Shown: positions 35,919 to 45,680 of the stretch, one piece after another
Position numbering within the stretch: the stretch's first letter is position 1
Layout of the letters: each line of letters starts with the position of its first letter
From: an uncultured Bacteroides sp.
GTDB taxonomy: Bacteria; Bacteroidota; Bacteroidia; Bacteroidales; Bacteroidaceae
Assembly: GCA_900556625.1 (NCBI GenBank)
Contig: USPQ01000002.1
Coordinates: forward strand, 1-64,000
Length of the DNA: 64,000 bases
Direction of reading: 5' to 3'
The notes under the pieces: generated by a model
Seen by the model: the letters and a program-made list of their open reading frames with translations, nothing else
Told to the model about the DNA's origin: nothing
The model's database searches: none
Translations under genes and position numbers: made by a program

Positions 35919-37292
35919 ATGGTAAATAACGAAATAATGATTAAAATGATGAATTGGAACCAATTAATATCTGCAAAACGCTTCGGAATGGAAGAGTTCC
36001 ATGAAGAACGCCAGGAAAACCGTTCGGAATTTCAACGGGACTATGACCGCCTCATTTTCTCCGCCCCTTTCCGCCGACTGCAAAACAAAACCCAAGTATT
36101 CCCCTTACCGGGCAGTATCTTCGTACACAACCGGCTCACACACAGCCTTGAAGTATCCTGTGTCGGACGTTCGTTAGGAAATGACGTCGCAAAAGCGATT
36201 CTTGAGCGCCAGCCCGAACTGCAGGAGTCTTTCCTACCGGAAATAGGTTCTATCGTTTCCGCTGCCTGCCTGGCGCACGACTTGGGCAACCCGCCTTTCG
36301 GACATTCCGGCGAACGGGCCATATCTACTTTTTTTTCTGAAGGTAAAGGACAATTCTTAAAGGACAAGCAACCGGATGGAGAACAACTTTCTTCGATGGA
36401 ATGGGAAGATTTGACACATTTTGAAGGAAATGCGAACGCATTCCGACTGCTCACACACCAATTTGAAGGACGCCGGAAAGGAGGATTTGCCATGACTTAC
36501 ACGACATTAGCTTCCATTGTGAAATACCCTTTTTCATCCAGTCTTGCAGGTACGAAATCAAAATTCGGCTTCTTTGTCAGCGAAGAAGAGAGTTTTCACA
36601 GAATTGCTACGGAACTGGGGCTTACTTTGCTCAACGAACACCCGCTGAAATATGCACGCCACCCACTGGTATACCTGGTAGAAGCTGCCGATGATATCTG
36701 TTATCAGATGATGGACATTGAAGACGCCCATAAATTGAAAATTCTCACAACCGAAGAAACTAAAGAACTGCTAATGGCATACTTCAACGAAGAACGGCAG
36801 GCGCATATCCAAAAAACATTCCATATCGTAAATGACACCAATGAACAAATCGCTTACCTACGTTCTTCTGTGATCGGATTATTAATCCGGGAATGTACAC
36901 GTGTATTTTTGGAACACGAGCAAGAAATACTTTCCGGCACATTTGAAGAAGCACTTATCAAACATATCTCCGAACGTCCGGCAAAGGCTTACAAGCATTG
37001 TGCCGAAGTTTCGATCAAGAAGATTTACCGCTCACGAGATGTACTGGACATCGAATTAGCCGGCTTCCGGGTTATCAGTACCCTACTTGAGTTAATGGTA
37101 GATGCGGTGACCTCACCCGGAAAGGCTTACTCCGAACTTCTAATTAACCGGGTCTCCAGCCAGTACAATATAAAAGCACCTGCACTCTATGAAAGAATAC
37201 AGGCGGTACTTGATTATATATCGGGAATGACTGATGTCTTTGCTCTTGACCTCTACCGCAAGATTAACGGTAACAGTCTGCCTGCGGTGTAA
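35919..37292 (+). CDS. dgt: Deoxyguanosinetriphosphate triphosphohydrolase (dGTPase)
   Basis: 457 residues. HD-domain enzyme that cleaves dGTP to deoxyguanosine and triphosphate. Motifs: FRRLQNKTQVFPLPG, HNRLTHSLEVSCVGRSLG (first metal His) and AACLAHDLGNPPFGHSGERA (HD pair), all in the first 140 residues, then LVYLVEAADDICYQMMDIED. The start at 35919 gives MVNNEIMIKMMNWNQL; the ATG at 35949 (MNWNQLISAKRFG) fits homologues better and the extra residues look non-conserved. The 3' end overlaps the convergent glsB by 29 bases. Confidence 0.93.
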   Translation: MVNNEIMIKMMNWNQLISAKRFGMEEFHEERQENRSEFQRDYDRLIFSAPFRRLQNKTQVFPLPGSIFVHNRLTHSLEVSCVGRSLGNDVAKAILERQPELQESFLPEIGSIVSAACLAHDLGNPPFGHSGERAISTFFSEGKGQFLKDKQPDGEQLSSMEWEDLTHFEGNANAFRLLTHQFEGRRKGGFAMTYTTLASIVKYPFSSSLAGTKSKFGFFVSEEESFHRIATELGLTLLNEHPLKYARHPLVYLVEAADDICYQMMDIEDAHKLKILTTEETKELLMAYFNEERQAHIQKTFHIVNDTNEQIAYLRSSVIGLLIRECTRVFLEHEQEILSGTFEEALIKHISERPAKAYKHCAEVSIKKIYRSRDVLDIELAGFRVISTLLELMVDAVTSPGKAYSELLINRVSSQYNIKAPALYERIQAVLDYISGMTDVFALDLYRKINGNSLPAV

Positions 37293-38277
37293 CGACTTTA
37301 GGAGTAAACGCCTCATCCTCCTCACAAGGCATTTTCAACGCATCCGGATGACTTTCAATAAACGTCTGGATGTGGCGCATGCGCTTGTCCTCCAATATTT
37401 CATCTACAGCAATCAGGATTCCGGTTTCTTCTACATCCCCAAACTCATAGTTGATAGCTGTGCCAAACATACGCATAGTGGGACTCAAGCTCATATAAGC
37501 ATTTACCAACGGTGGAATATTATATCCTAATTTGCGAATCTCACAATTCAGAATCTTATAATCTTCTTTAAACGTATTCTTGCAGAACAACGCTTTCAGT
37601 TCTTCTTCGGAAGTTTCCGATTTTAACGGGTCCATTGGAGTCACCAGATGTTCTTTATCACAGAAATGCTTCTTGAGGAAATAAAGAATCATATCGCGAC
37701 CGCGACGGTGATAACTGGGATACATGGTCACTTTACCAAAGAAGTATTTCACATTCGGCATGACAACAGTCAACGCCCCCAATCCATCCCAAAGATTATC
37801 CAAAGCAAACAGACCTTTGCTTCCGGCACGGGTAGACTGGTATTCAAGCGTCACAAACGAGCGTCCCAATTCGATTGTTTGAGGCAGATATTCTTTAATA
37901 AAAGTATCCGAAAAATGGAACATGTGGGAAGTAGCCAGAATCGGCGCCCCTTTCTCATCAAAGCGCACATCTGTCCCGAGCAGATACCGATATCCCCCCA
38001 GAATTTCTTCCGCTTCCGGGTTCCATACAATTAACTGCTTGTAAGGATGCTCCATTGTGTCGTATTCATCAATATCCATTGACAAACCTGTCCCTCCACC
38101 GGCAGCACGGAAAGCTATCTCACGCAAACGACCGATTTCCCTCATCACATTAGGAGCGTTCAGGTGAGTAATAATATAAATCTGATTATTACTCTTATTC
38201 GTCATTCGTAAGCGTTTGTCCTCCGTCAACTCTGCCTTCAGCAGTTCCTTGCTTATCGGTTTAATAATATCTTCCAT
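37264..38277 (-). CDS. glsB: Glycine-lipid N-acyltransferase (GNAT/hemolysin family)
   Basis: 337 residues. In B. thetaiotaomicron GlsB transfers a 3-hydroxy-acyl chain to glycine, the first step of glycine (serine-glycine) lipid synthesis. The sequence shows the OlsB/hemolysin-type GNAT core: NVMREIGRLREIAFRAAGGGTG, then DIDEYDTMEHPYKQLIVWN, EEILGGYRYLLG, and TIELGRSFVTLEYQ with the GSKGLFALDNLWDGLGA binding region. The adjacent co-directional glsA gene (26-base gap) and the closeness to the dcw cluster match the known arrangement, so the symbol is well supported. Confidence 0.88.
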   Translation of the reverse strand: MEDIIKPISKELLKAELTEDKRLRMTNKSNNQIYIITHLNAPNVMREIGRLREIAFRAAGGGTGLSMDIDEYDTMEHPYKQLIVWNPEAEEILGGYRYLLGTDVRFDEKGAPILATSHMFHFSDTFIKEYLPQTIELGRSFVTLEYQSTRAGSKGLFALDNLWDGLGALTVVMPNVKYFFGKVTMYPSYHRRGRDMILYFLKKHFCDKEHLVTPMDPLKSETSEEELKALFCKNTFKEDYKILNCEIRKLGYNIPPLVNAYMSLSPTMRMFGTAINYEFGDVEETGILIAVDEILEDKRMRHIQTFIESHPDALKMPCEEDEAFTPKVVTPQADCYR

Positions 38278-38303
38278 ATTCCTTGTTATAGTTGTTCTAT
38301 CAG

Positions 38304-39122
38304 TTACAGTTTATACACAATATCCTTTACGTATTCAGCCCACTGTGCAGGTGTTTTCGACTTATCGAAAGTCTGCCAGGGAATAGGTTTACCAAAGGTG
38401 ACAGTAAAAGTTTTATGGCGGTTTTTAAACATTTCATCCGCAAGATACAACATAGCGATGTTAAACTTAATCCCCAATGCCTTACAAATATTGGCCAGAT
38501 TGTAGAAGAAATCAGAATTCCTGCCGCCAAAGTGCACAGGTATCACATCACGTTTTGTTTGTACGCTCTTTACCACAAATGTTTTTTTCCATTCCAGATC
38601 ACGAATCACTCCGTTATAACGACGCGAGCACAGCCCGGCGGGAAACATGATCAGTTGATTATCGGACTGGAATCCGGCTTCCACCATTTTCGGAAAGTCC
38701 TTCGCCTGCTTCCCTGTTTTATTAATCGGAATACAAAGCGGAGCAAGTCCGCGCAAGTTCATCAGCAGGTCATTTACCAGATATTTCACTTTTCCGTCAT
38801 AGTGACGCCCCAGCACATAGCCCAGCGCAACTCCGTCTTGTCCGCCCAGCGGATGATTGGAAACGAAAGTATACAGCCCGTCTTTGGGAAGATTCTCAAT
38901 GCCTTTCACATCTACTTTTGCGTCCAGAAAGTCCATACACGCTTCCAGAAAGTCCACTCCCACCTTGTCTTTCGATTCATCCAGAAATATGTTTATCTCA
39001 TCCTGATGAACGATTCTTTTTAAATAAGAAGTCACAAACTTAGGGATGTACTTATAGTGCTTCGAAGCCTTCGTCCGAAGTATCTTATCGACATCAATCA
39101 AAAATAAAGAGTCATCAGTCAT
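38304..39122 (-). CDS. glsA: Glycine-lipid O-acyltransferase (PlsC-like)
   Basis: 272 residues from ATG 39122 (MTDDSLFLIDVDKILRTK); an upstream ATG at 39218 would add 32 residues unlike the family. GlsA adds the second acyl chain to the 3-hydroxyl of the N-acylglycine made by GlsB. PlsC-type motifs: the catalytic His/Asp in VSNHPLGGQDGVALG, the acyl-acceptor motif FPAGLCSRR, and the closing VTFGKPIPW. It is upstream of glsB in one leftward operon. Product location would be the inner membrane cytoplasmic face. Confidence 0.88.
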   Translation of the reverse strand: MTDDSLFLIDVDKILRTKASKHYKYIPKFVTSYLKRIVHQDEINIFLDESKDKVGVDFLEACMDFLDAKVDVKGIENLPKDGLYTFVSNHPLGGQDGVALGYVLGRHYDGKVKYLVNDLLMNLRGLAPLCIPINKTGKQAKDFPKMVEAGFQSDNQLIMFPAGLCSRRYNGVIRDLEWKKTFVVKSVQTKRDVIPVHFGGRNSDFFYNLANICKALGIKFNIAMLYLADEMFKNRHKTFTVTFGKPIPWQTFDKSKTPAQWAEYVKDIVYKL

Positions 39123-39382
39123 TCTTTTCAAATAAAAATGATGCCACAAAATTAGCGGTTCTTTTTTATTAATCGCAATAATTTGGTAGAAAATGCAGGA
39201 ATTAAGTTCACATCGCAAAAAAACAACACCTAAAAACTATCAAATATGACCTAAAATCTATCCGCAGATAGTTTTTCCCCTAAAGAAAGTTGGATTCCCC
39301 CCTACCGGACTCCGGGAAATGCTGTAAACTTGCATCATCGAAATTATTACAACGAATACTCACAATTTAAAAAGCAACGTAT

Positions 39383-39886
39383 ATGAAAAGTTTAAGCTTC
39401 AGAAAAGATTTAGTAGGAGTACAAGATGAACTACTCCGGTTCGCTTATAAACTGACAACCGACCGCGAAGAAGCAAACGATTTGTTGCAGGAAACATCAT
39501 TGAAAGCATTAGATAACGAAGACAAATATACGCCTGACACTAATTTCAAGGGCTGGATGTACACCATCATGCGTAACATCTTTATCAACAACTACCGCAA
39601 AGTAGTTCGTGACCAAACATTTGTAGACCAGACCGATAACCTCTATCATTTGAACCTGCCGCAAGACGGTAGTTTTGAAAGTACGGAAAGAGCTTATGAC
39701 CTGAAAGAGATGCACCGTGTAGTCAATGCTCTTCCTAAAGAATACAGAGTTCCGTTTGCCATGCACGTTTCCGGTTTCAAATACCGCGAAATTGCAGAGA
39801 AACTGAACCTACCGTTAGGCACCGTTAAAAGCCGTATCTTCTTCACCCGACAGAAATTGCAGGAAGAATTGAAAGATTTCCGCTAG
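39383..39886 (+). CDS. ECF sigma factor without adjacent anti-sigma
   Basis: 167 residues. Region 2 at about 10-75 (AYKLTTDREEANDLLQETSL, NFKGWMYTIMRNIFINNYRK) and region 4 at about 105-165 (ALPKEYRVPFAMHVSGFKYR, EIAEKLNLPLGTVKSRIFF). It groups with the short housekeeping-like ECF factors of Bacteroidetes, distinct from the PUL sigma at 5954, which has the VRTVEQH-type helix. No anti-sigma gene follows; a terminator begins 76 bases downstream. Its regulon is unknown; related factors in Bacteroides and Porphyromonas are tied to stress responses. Confidence 0.92.
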   Translation: MKSLSFRKDLVGVQDELLRFAYKLTTDREEANDLLQETSLKALDNEDKYTPDTNFKGWMYTIMRNIFINNYRKVVRDQTFVDQTDNLYHLNLPQDGSFESTERAYDLKEMHRVVNALPKEYRVPFAMHVSGFKYREIAEKLNLPLGTVKSRIFFTRQKLQEELKDFR

Positions 39887-39961
39887 ACCTTAACTATATA
39901 ACTTTCAAACTTCAAATTAAATAATTTATTAAATGTAGATTTTTAGTTGTGTCAATGGTTA

Positions 39962-39998
39962 AAGGCAGAAGTGATTAAAGCACTTCTGCCTTTTTTTT
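39962..39998 (+). terminator. Intrinsic terminator of the ECF sigma gene
   Basis: AAGGCAGAAGTG (39962-39973) pairs perfectly with CACTTCTGCCTT (39981-39992) over 12 bp across a 7-base loop, followed by a run of T to 39998. The stem starts with A-tract on the other side, so it could work in both directions; the gene arrangement needs it on the plus strand. Confidence 0.9.
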
Positions 39999-40175
39999 CT
40001 TTACTGCTAAGAAAAAAAAAGATTTGCCGCCTGACAATTCCTTTTTCCCTATACAGACAAAATCTGCTGTTTGACAAAGCATATTTCCCCACTGATAAAG
40101 ACTTATCAAAGCTACATCATTTTCAAGCAAATAGACATTTAACAATCTGTTGAAAACTTCTCTGAAAGTTTTTTA

Positions 40176-40200
40176 TGGAAAATTGTGGGGAATTGTGGGG
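40176..40200 (+). promoter_or_regulatory. MraZ operator boxes upstream of the dcw cluster
   Basis: TGGAA (40176), TGGGG (40186) and TGGGG (40196) recur at an exact 10-base spacing. MraZ binds repeats of TGGGN separated by 5-base spacers in E. coli and other bacteria, which is this geometry. The boxes precede the -7-like TACTTTTA (40208-40215), overlapping the expected -33 position, so binding should repress mraZ and the downstream division genes. Confidence 0.8.
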
Positions 40201-40238
40201 AATTTCATACTTTTACGGTCGCTTATTATAATAAGGTA

Positions 40239-40709
40239 ATGATACGTTTTTTAGGGAATATTGAAGCCAAGGCGGACGCCAAAGGAAGGGTGTTTATCCC
40301 CGCCACCTTCAGGAAGCAGTTGCAAATTGCTTCTGAAGAGAAGCTTATTATGCGTAAAGACGTATTTCAGGACTGTCTGACTCTGTACCCCGAGAGCGTG
40401 TGGAACGAGGAATTAAACGAGCTTCGGAGCAGGCTCAATAAATGGAACAGCAAACATCAACTCATTTTCAGGCAGTTTGTGAGTGACGTTGAGGTGGTGA
40501 CTCCCGACAACAACGGGCGCATACTAATCCCCAAACGGTATTTACAGATATGCAATATCCACGGGGATATACGCTTTATCGGTATCGACAACAAGATAGA
40601 GATCTGGGCGAAGGAACGGGCCGAACAGCCGTTTATGTCGCCTGAGGAGTTCGGTGCAGCATTAGAAGAAATTATGAACGACGAAAATAGACAAGATGGA
40701 GAAAGATGA
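40239..40709 (+). CDS. mraZ: Transcriptional regulator MraZ
   Basis: 156 residues from ATG 40239 (MIRFLGNIEAKADAKGRVFIP), which has an AAGG 3-6 bases upstream. The ORF can be extended to 40185 but this would place the start inside the operator. Two SpoVT/AbrB-like swapped-hairpin domains are seen: residues about 5-50 (EAKADAKGRVFIPATFRKQL) and 80-125 (VVTPDNNGRILIPKRYLQI). MraZ binds DNA as a ring oligomer and autorepresses the dcw cluster. It overlaps rsmH by 14 bases. Confidence 0.95.
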   Translation: MIRFLGNIEAKADAKGRVFIPATFRKQLQIASEEKLIMRKDVFQDCLTLYPESVWNEELNELRSRLNKWNSKHQLIFRQFVSDVEVVTPDNNGRILIPKRYLQICNIHGDIRFIGIDNKIEIWAKERAEQPFMSPEEFGAALEEIMNDENRQDGER

Positions 40710-41610
40710 ATTGACATACCACGTGCCTGTATTGCTAAAAGAGAGCGTTGACGGGATGAATATTCGTCCGGACGGAACGTATGTAGACGTTACGTTTGGA
40801 GGAGCAGGTCATTCGCGCGAGATTCTTTCGCGACTCGGAGAAGGCGGACGGTTGCTGGGATTTGATCAGGACGAAGATGCCGAACGGAACATTGTCAACG
40901 ATCCTCATTTCACCTTTGTACGCAGTAATTTCCGTTACTTGCACAATTTTCTGCGTTATCACAACATTGAACAGGTAGACGCAATTCTTGCCGACCTCGG
41001 CGTCTCCTCTCACCACTTCGATGACAGCGAACGTGGTTTCTCCTTCCGTTTCGACGGAGACTTGGACATGCGCATGAATAAACGGGCGGGACTCACAGCG
41101 GCTGATATACTTAATACATATGAGGAAGAACGCCTGGCGGATATTTTTTATCTGTATGGCGAACTGAAAAATAGCCGCAAGCTGGCATCAGTAATCGTAA
41201 AGGCCAGAAACGGACAGCAGATTCGGACGATCGGTGAATTTCTGGAGATTATCAAACCGCTCTTCGGCCGTGAACGCGAAAAGAAAGAGCTTGCTAAAGT
41301 ATTTCAGGCATTGCGGATTGAAGTAAATCAGGAAATGGAAGCGTTGAAAGAAATGTTGCTAGCCGCAACCGAAGCATTGAAACCGGGCGGAAGGCTGGTA
41401 GTAATCACCTATCATTCATTGGAAGACCGTATGGTAAAGAATATCATGAAGACGGGTAATGTGGAAGGTAAAGCGGAAAGTGATTTCTTCGGAAACCTGC
41501 AGACGCCGTTCCGTCTTGTCAACAACAAAGTTATTGTACCCGACCAGGCGGAGATCGAAAGAAATCCACGGTCGAGAAGTGCCAAATTACGAATTGCAGA
41601 GAAAAAATAA
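40696..41610 (+). CDS. rsmH: 16S rRNA (cytosine1402-N4)-methyltransferase
   Basis: 304 residues. RsmH (MraW) methylates N4 of C1402 in 16S rRNA using S-adenosylmethionine, tuning initiation and decoding at the P site. Motifs: YHVPVLLKESVDG, the SAM-binding VDVTFGGAGHSREIL (about 33-47), LLGFDQDEDAERN, ADLGVSSHHFDDSERGFSFR and the C-terminal VVITYHSLEDRMVKN. Overlap with mraZ implies translational coupling. Confidence 0.96.
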   Translation: MEKDELTYHVPVLLKESVDGMNIRPDGTYVDVTFGGAGHSREILSRLGEGGRLLGFDQDEDAERNIVNDPHFTFVRSNFRYLHNFLRYHNIEQVDAILADLGVSSHHFDDSERGFSFRFDGDLDMRMNKRAGLTAADILNTYEEERLADIFYLYGELKNSRKLASVIVKARNGQQIRTIGEFLEIIKPLFGREREKKELAKVFQALRIEVNQEMEALKEMLLAATEALKPGGRLVVITYHSLEDRMVKNIMKTGNVEGKAESDFFGNLQTPFRLVNNKVIVPDQAEIERNPRSRSAKLRIAEKK

Positions 41611-41621
41611 TAAAAGGAAGT

Positions 41622-41975
41622 ATGGAAGAAGCAGTAAACAAGAAGGCAGACGAAAGCAAGAAGAAGAAACGCACTTCACTGAAAAGTATCTTGGGCGGCG
41701 ACATTCTGGCTACCGACTTTTTCCGTCGCCAGACGAAGTTGCTGGTACTGATTATGGTATTTATTATCTTCTACATCCACAACCGCTACGCCAGTCAGCA
41801 GCAGCAGATCGAGATAGACCGGTTGAAAAAAGAATTGACAGATATCAAATATGATGCGCTGACACGTAGTTCGGAACTAATGGAGAAGAGCCGCCAGTCT
41901 CGTATCGAAGAGTATATTTCAAGTAAGGAAAGCGATTTGCAGACTTCTACGAATCCTCCTTACCTTATTAAATAA
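41622..41975 (+). CDS. FtsL-like divisome protein
   Basis: 117 residues. The N-terminus is cytoplasmic and basic (VNKKADESKKKKRTSLKSIL), followed by one transmembrane helix (about 38-55, LLVLIMVFIIFYIHN) and a coiled coil (QQQQIEIDRLKKELTDIKYD). This topology and position between rsmH and ftsI are those of FtsL, which recruits and activates the FtsW/FtsI synthase with FtsB and FtsQ. Sequence conservation of FtsL is too low for a firmer claim; Bacteroidetes annotations usually call it FtsL-like. Confidence 0.82.
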   Translation: MEEAVNKKADESKKKKRTSLKSILGGDILATDFFRRQTKLLVLIMVFIIFYIHNRYASQQQQIEIDRLKKELTDIKYDALTRSSELMEKSRQSRIEEYISSKESDLQTSTNPPYLIK

Positions 41976-42023
41976 GTGAAGAGTTGAAAATTGAGAGTTG
42001 AGAGTTTTTAAAAGACGAGCACT

Positions 42024-44177
42024 GTGGCAGTTAATAAAAAAAATATAATGACCCGTTACTTCTTCGTCATCCTTTTGATGGCGTTGATAGGCGTGGCAAT
42101 TGTCGTAAAGGCTGGTATCACCATGTTTGCCGAACGACAATACTGGCAGGACGTAGCCGATCGTTTCGTTAAAGAGAACGTAACTGTGAAACCCAACCGT
42201 GGAAACATTATTTCTTCCGACGGAAAACTTATGGCAAGTTCTCTTCCCGAATACAGAATATACATGGACTTTATGTCCGGTGAAAAGGATGAAAAACGCA
42301 GAAAAAAGGATCAGGCACGGCGTGATTCTATTCTTACTGCCAATATGGATTCTATCTGCATCGGACTTCATAAGATATTCCCCGACAAAAGCGCGGCCCA
42401 ATTCAAGGCGCACCTCAAGAAAGGGCGTCAGGCAAAGAGCCGTAATTACCTAATTTATCCGAAACGTATTTCTTATATACAATATAAAGAGGTAAAGAGA
42501 TTACCCGTTTTCTGTTTGAACCGATACAAAGGCGGATTCAAAGAGTTGGCTTACAACCAGCGCAAAAAGCCTTTCGGTTCACTGGCTGCCCGCACGTTGG
42601 GAGATGTATATGCCGACACGGCAAAAGGAGCAAGAAATGGTATTGAGCTTGCCTTTGATACAATACTGAAAGGACGGGATGGATTGACGCACCGACAGAA
42701 GGTAATGAACAAATACCTGAATATCGTGGACGTGCCGCCGGTTGACGGCTGCGACCTGATAAGTACGATTGACGTAGGTATGCAGGATATTTGCGAGAAG
42801 GCATTGGTGGACAAGTTGAAAGAGTTGAATGCTTTTGTCGGAGTAGTTGTCTTAATGGAGGTTGCTACCGGAGAAGTGAAAGCAATCGTTAATATGACAA
42901 AAGGCAAGGACGGTAATTATTATGAAATGCGTAATAATGCGATCAGCGATATGCTTGAACCGGGTTCAACTTTCAAAACAGCCTCTATCATGGTAGCTCT
43001 TGAAGACGGGAAAATCACACCTGATTATGTGGTAGATACCGGCAACGGGCAGATGCCGATGCACGGTCGTGTAATGAAAGACTGGAATTGGCGCCGGGGA
43101 GGATATGGCAAGCTTACAGTGACCGAAATCCTGGAGGTTTCTTCTAATGTTGGCACATCTTACATCATCGATCATTTCTACGGTAGCAATCCGCAAAAAT
43201 ATATAGATGGACTGAGGCGAATGAGTATTGACCAACCTCTCCATTTACAGATCGCGGGAGAAGGTAAACCAAACATACGCGGGCCGAAAGAAAGAAGTTA
43301 TTTCTCAAAAACAGCTCTTCCTTGGATGAGTATCGGCTACGAGACACAGGTTCCGCCCCTCAATATCCTCACATTCTATAATGCAATAGCAAACAATGGA
43401 GTAAGTATACGTCCGAAATTTGTGAAAGCAGCCGTAAAAGACGGAGAGATAGTAAAAGAATACCCAACAGAGGTTATTAACCCAAAGATTTGTTCGGACA
43501 AGACTTTGGCACAGATACGCGAAATCCTGCAAAAAGTGGTAGGAGAAGGACTCGCCAAACCCGCAGGAAGCAAGCAATTCCATGTATCCGGAAAGACTGG
43601 TACGGCACAAATATCACAGGGAGCAGCCGGATATAAAGCAGGAGTTACAAATTACCTTGTCAGTTTCTGCGGATATTTTCCTTCGGAAGCTCCCAAATAC
43701 AGCATGATTGTCTCTATTCAGAAGCCCGGTCCTACCGCTTCGGGCGGTTTAATGGCCGGTAGCGTATTCAGCAAGATTGCAGAAAGAGTCTATGCAAAAG
43801 ACCTCCGATTACCGCTTACCAGCGCGATTGACACAAACACCGTTGTCATCCCGCACGTGAAGGCTGGAGAGATGAGACAAACGCAACGGGTCTTGGAAGA
43901 ACTGAATATCAATATACAAGGCAAGATTGCCGATTCCAGAAAAGAAGTTTGGGGAAGTACACACGCTGCTCCGCAAGCTGTTGTTTTGGAAAGTCGGGGA
44001 ATCATGCAGAATTTTGTGCCGAGCGTAATCGGTATGGGAGCGAAAGATGCAGTTTATCTGTTGGAAAGCAAAGGATTGAAAGTCAATCTGGTCGGAGTGG
44101 GGAAAGTGAAAAGCCAGTCGATAGCCAACGGAACGATTATAAGGAAGGGACAGACAATTACCCTTACCATGAATTAA
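42024..44177 (+). CDS. ftsI: Penicillin-binding protein 3, division transpeptidase with PASTA domain
   Basis: 717 residues from GTG 42024 (MAVNKKNIMTRYFFV); ATG 42048 is an alternative. One transmembrane helix (about 10-32), a pedestal domain, then the transpeptidase. Active-site motifs: STFK (Ser at about 315), SSN (about 373-375) and KTG (about 524-526). A C-terminal PASTA domain (about 655-717, VPSVIGMGAKDAVYLLESKG) is present, as in many Bacteroidetes and Gram-positive FtsI. It crosslinks septal peptidoglycan in complex with FtsW. Confidence 0.95.
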   Translation: MAVNKKNIMTRYFFVILLMALIGVAIVVKAGITMFAERQYWQDVADRFVKENVTVKPNRGNIISSDGKLMASSLPEYRIYMDFMSGEKDEKRRKKDQARRDSILTANMDSICIGLHKIFPDKSAAQFKAHLKKGRQAKSRNYLIYPKRISYIQYKEVKRLPVFCLNRYKGGFKELAYNQRKKPFGSLAARTLGDVYADTAKGARNGIELAFDTILKGRDGLTHRQKVMNKYLNIVDVPPVDGCDLISTIDVGMQDICEKALVDKLKELNAFVGVVVLMEVATGEVKAIVNMTKGKDGNYYEMRNNAISDMLEPGSTFKTASIMVALEDGKITPDYVVDTGNGQMPMHGRVMKDWNWRRGGYGKLTVTEILEVSSNVGTSYIIDHFYGSNPQKYIDGLRRMSIDQPLHLQIAGEGKPNIRGPKERSYFSKTALPWMSIGYETQVPPLNILTFYNAIANNGVSIRPKFVKAAVKDGEIVKEYPTEVINPKICSDKTLAQIREILQKVVGEGLAKPAGSKQFHVSGKTGTAQISQGAAGYKAGVTNYLVSFCGYFPSEAPKYSMIVSIQKPGPTASGGLMAGSVFSKIAERVYAKDLRLPLTSAIDTNTVVIPHVKAGEMRQTQRVLEELNINIQGKIADSRKEVWGSTHAAPQAVVLESRGIMQNFVPSVIGMGAKDAVYLLESKGLKVNLVGVGKVKSQSIANGTIIRKGQTITLTMN

Positions 44178-44207
44178 AAGTAAAAATAAGTATTATATAA
44201 AAAGAGT

Positions 44208-45656
44208 ATGTTACTAAACAAGTTACTGAAAGCAATCCAACCGGTACAAGTGACCGGAGAGTCAGACATAGAAATCACCGGAATTAACATTGATTCCCGT
44301 TTAGTAGAAGCCGGACAACTGTTCATGGCTATGCGCGGTACGCAAGCTGACGGTCATGCTTATATACCTACCGCTATTGAGAAAGGAGCTGTTGCTGTTC
44401 TTTGCGAAGATATGCCGGAGGAACCGGTAGCGGGAATCACTTATATACAGGTGAAAGACAGCGAAGACGCCACAGGAAAGATTGCCACAACTTTCTATGG
44501 CGACCCGACTTCCAAAATGGAACTGGTCGGCGTCACGGGAACAAATGGAAAAACGACAATTGCCACCTTATTATATAATACATTCCGCTACTTCGGATAT
44601 AAAGTGGGACTGATTTCTACCGTTTGCAATTATATCGACGATGAAGCAATTCCAACAGAACATACCACCCCCGACCCTATCACACTGAACCGGTTATTGG
44701 GAAAAATGGCGGATGAAGGATGCAAGTATGCCTTTATGGAGGTCAGTTCGCACTCTATCGCACAAAAGCGTATCAGCGGATTGAAGTTCGCAGGAGGTAT
44801 CTTTACCAATCTGACCCGCGATCACCTCGACTATCACAAAACGGTGGAGAACTATCTGAAAGCCAAGAAGAAGTTCTTTGATGATATGCCGAAGAATGCA
44901 TTCAGTCTGACCAATCTTGACGATAAGAACGGACTGGTAATGACACAAAATACACGTTCCAAGGTTTACACTTATTCATTAAGAAGCCTCAGCAACTTCA
45001 AAGGACGGGTACTGGAATCTCATTTCGAAGGAATGCTGCTCGATTTCAACAATCACGAGCTGGCTGTTCAATTTATCGGCAAGTTCAATGCATCCAATCT
45101 GTTGGCTGTATTCGGAGCTGCCGTATTGCTTGGCAAGAAAGAGGAAGACGTACTCGTTGCCCTTAGCACACTTCATCCGGTAGCCGGACGCTTCGATGCT
45201 GTCCGTTCACCGAAAGGAGTGACAGCAATCGTAGACTATGCACATACACCGGATGCGCTTATCAATGTATTGAATGCGATACACGGAGTGCTCGAAGGCA
45301 AAGGAAAAGTAATCACTGTGATAGGTGCCGGTGGCAACCGCGACAAGGGTAAACGTCCTATTATGGCAAAAGAAGCAGCCAAAGCCAGTGACCGTGTGAT
45401 TATCACCTCGGATAATCCCCGTTTTGAAGAGCCACAGGACATCATCAACGATATGCTGGCAGGACTGGACACGGAAGATATGAGAAAGACATTAAGCATT
45501 GCCGACCGTAAGGAAGCGATTCGTACTGCTTGTATGTTGGCAGAAAAGGGAGATGTAATTCTTGTTGCCGGAAAAGGGCACGAAAATTATCAGGAGATAA
45601 AAGGAGTGAAACATCATTTTGATGATAAGGAGATATTAAAGGAGATTTTTAAATAA
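44208..45656 (+). CDS. murE: UDP-MurNAc-tripeptide synthetase, meso-DAP adding
   Basis: 482 residues. Adds meso-diaminopimelate to UDP-MurNAc-L-Ala-D-Glu in the cytoplasm using ATP. Mur ligase landmarks: the ATP-binding [16 protein letters not shown] (about 105-120), the carbamylated-lysine region, [17 protein letters not shown], and the C-terminal specificity motif [14 protein letters not shown] is characteristic of meso-DAP specificity, so the wall is DAP-type as expected for Bacteroides. It is separated from mraY by 102 bases with a hairpin. Confidence 0.96.
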   Translation: MLLNKLLKAIQPVQVTGESDIEITGINIDSRLVEAGQLFMAMRGTQADGHAYIPTAIEKGAVAVLCEDMPEEPVAGITYIQVKDSEDATGKIATTFYGDPTSKMELVGVTGTNGKTTIATLLYNTFRYFGYKVGLISTVCNYIDDEAIPTEHTTPDPITLNRLLGKMADEGCKYAFMEVSSHSIAQKRISGLKFAGGIFTNLTRDHLDYHKTVENYLKAKKKFFDDMPKNAFSLTNLDDKNGLVMTQNTRSKVYTYSLRSLSNFKGRVLESHFEGMLLDFNNHELAVQFIGKFNASNLLAVFGAAVLLGKKEEDVLVALSTLHPVAGRFDAVRSPKGVTAIVDYAHTPDALINVLNAIHGVLEGKGKVITVIGAGGNRDKGKRPIMAKEAAKASDRVIITSDNPRFEEPQDIINDMLAGLDTEDMRKTLSIADRKEAIRTACMLAEKGDVILVAGKGHENYQEIKGVKHHFDDKEILKEIFK

Positions 45657-45680
45657 TGAAAACAATGTGCTCATACGCCA

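Larger units (their letters stand above)
39887..40238. other. Intergenic region: sigma terminator and mraZ promoter
   Basis: 352 bases between the sigma gene and the mraZ ATG. They hold the terminator (39962-39998), a stretch with no recognised signal (40000-40170), the three MraZ boxes (40176-40200) and a -7-like TACTTTTA at 40208-40215 that would start the dcw transcript about 20 bases before the ATG. Confidence 0.65.
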
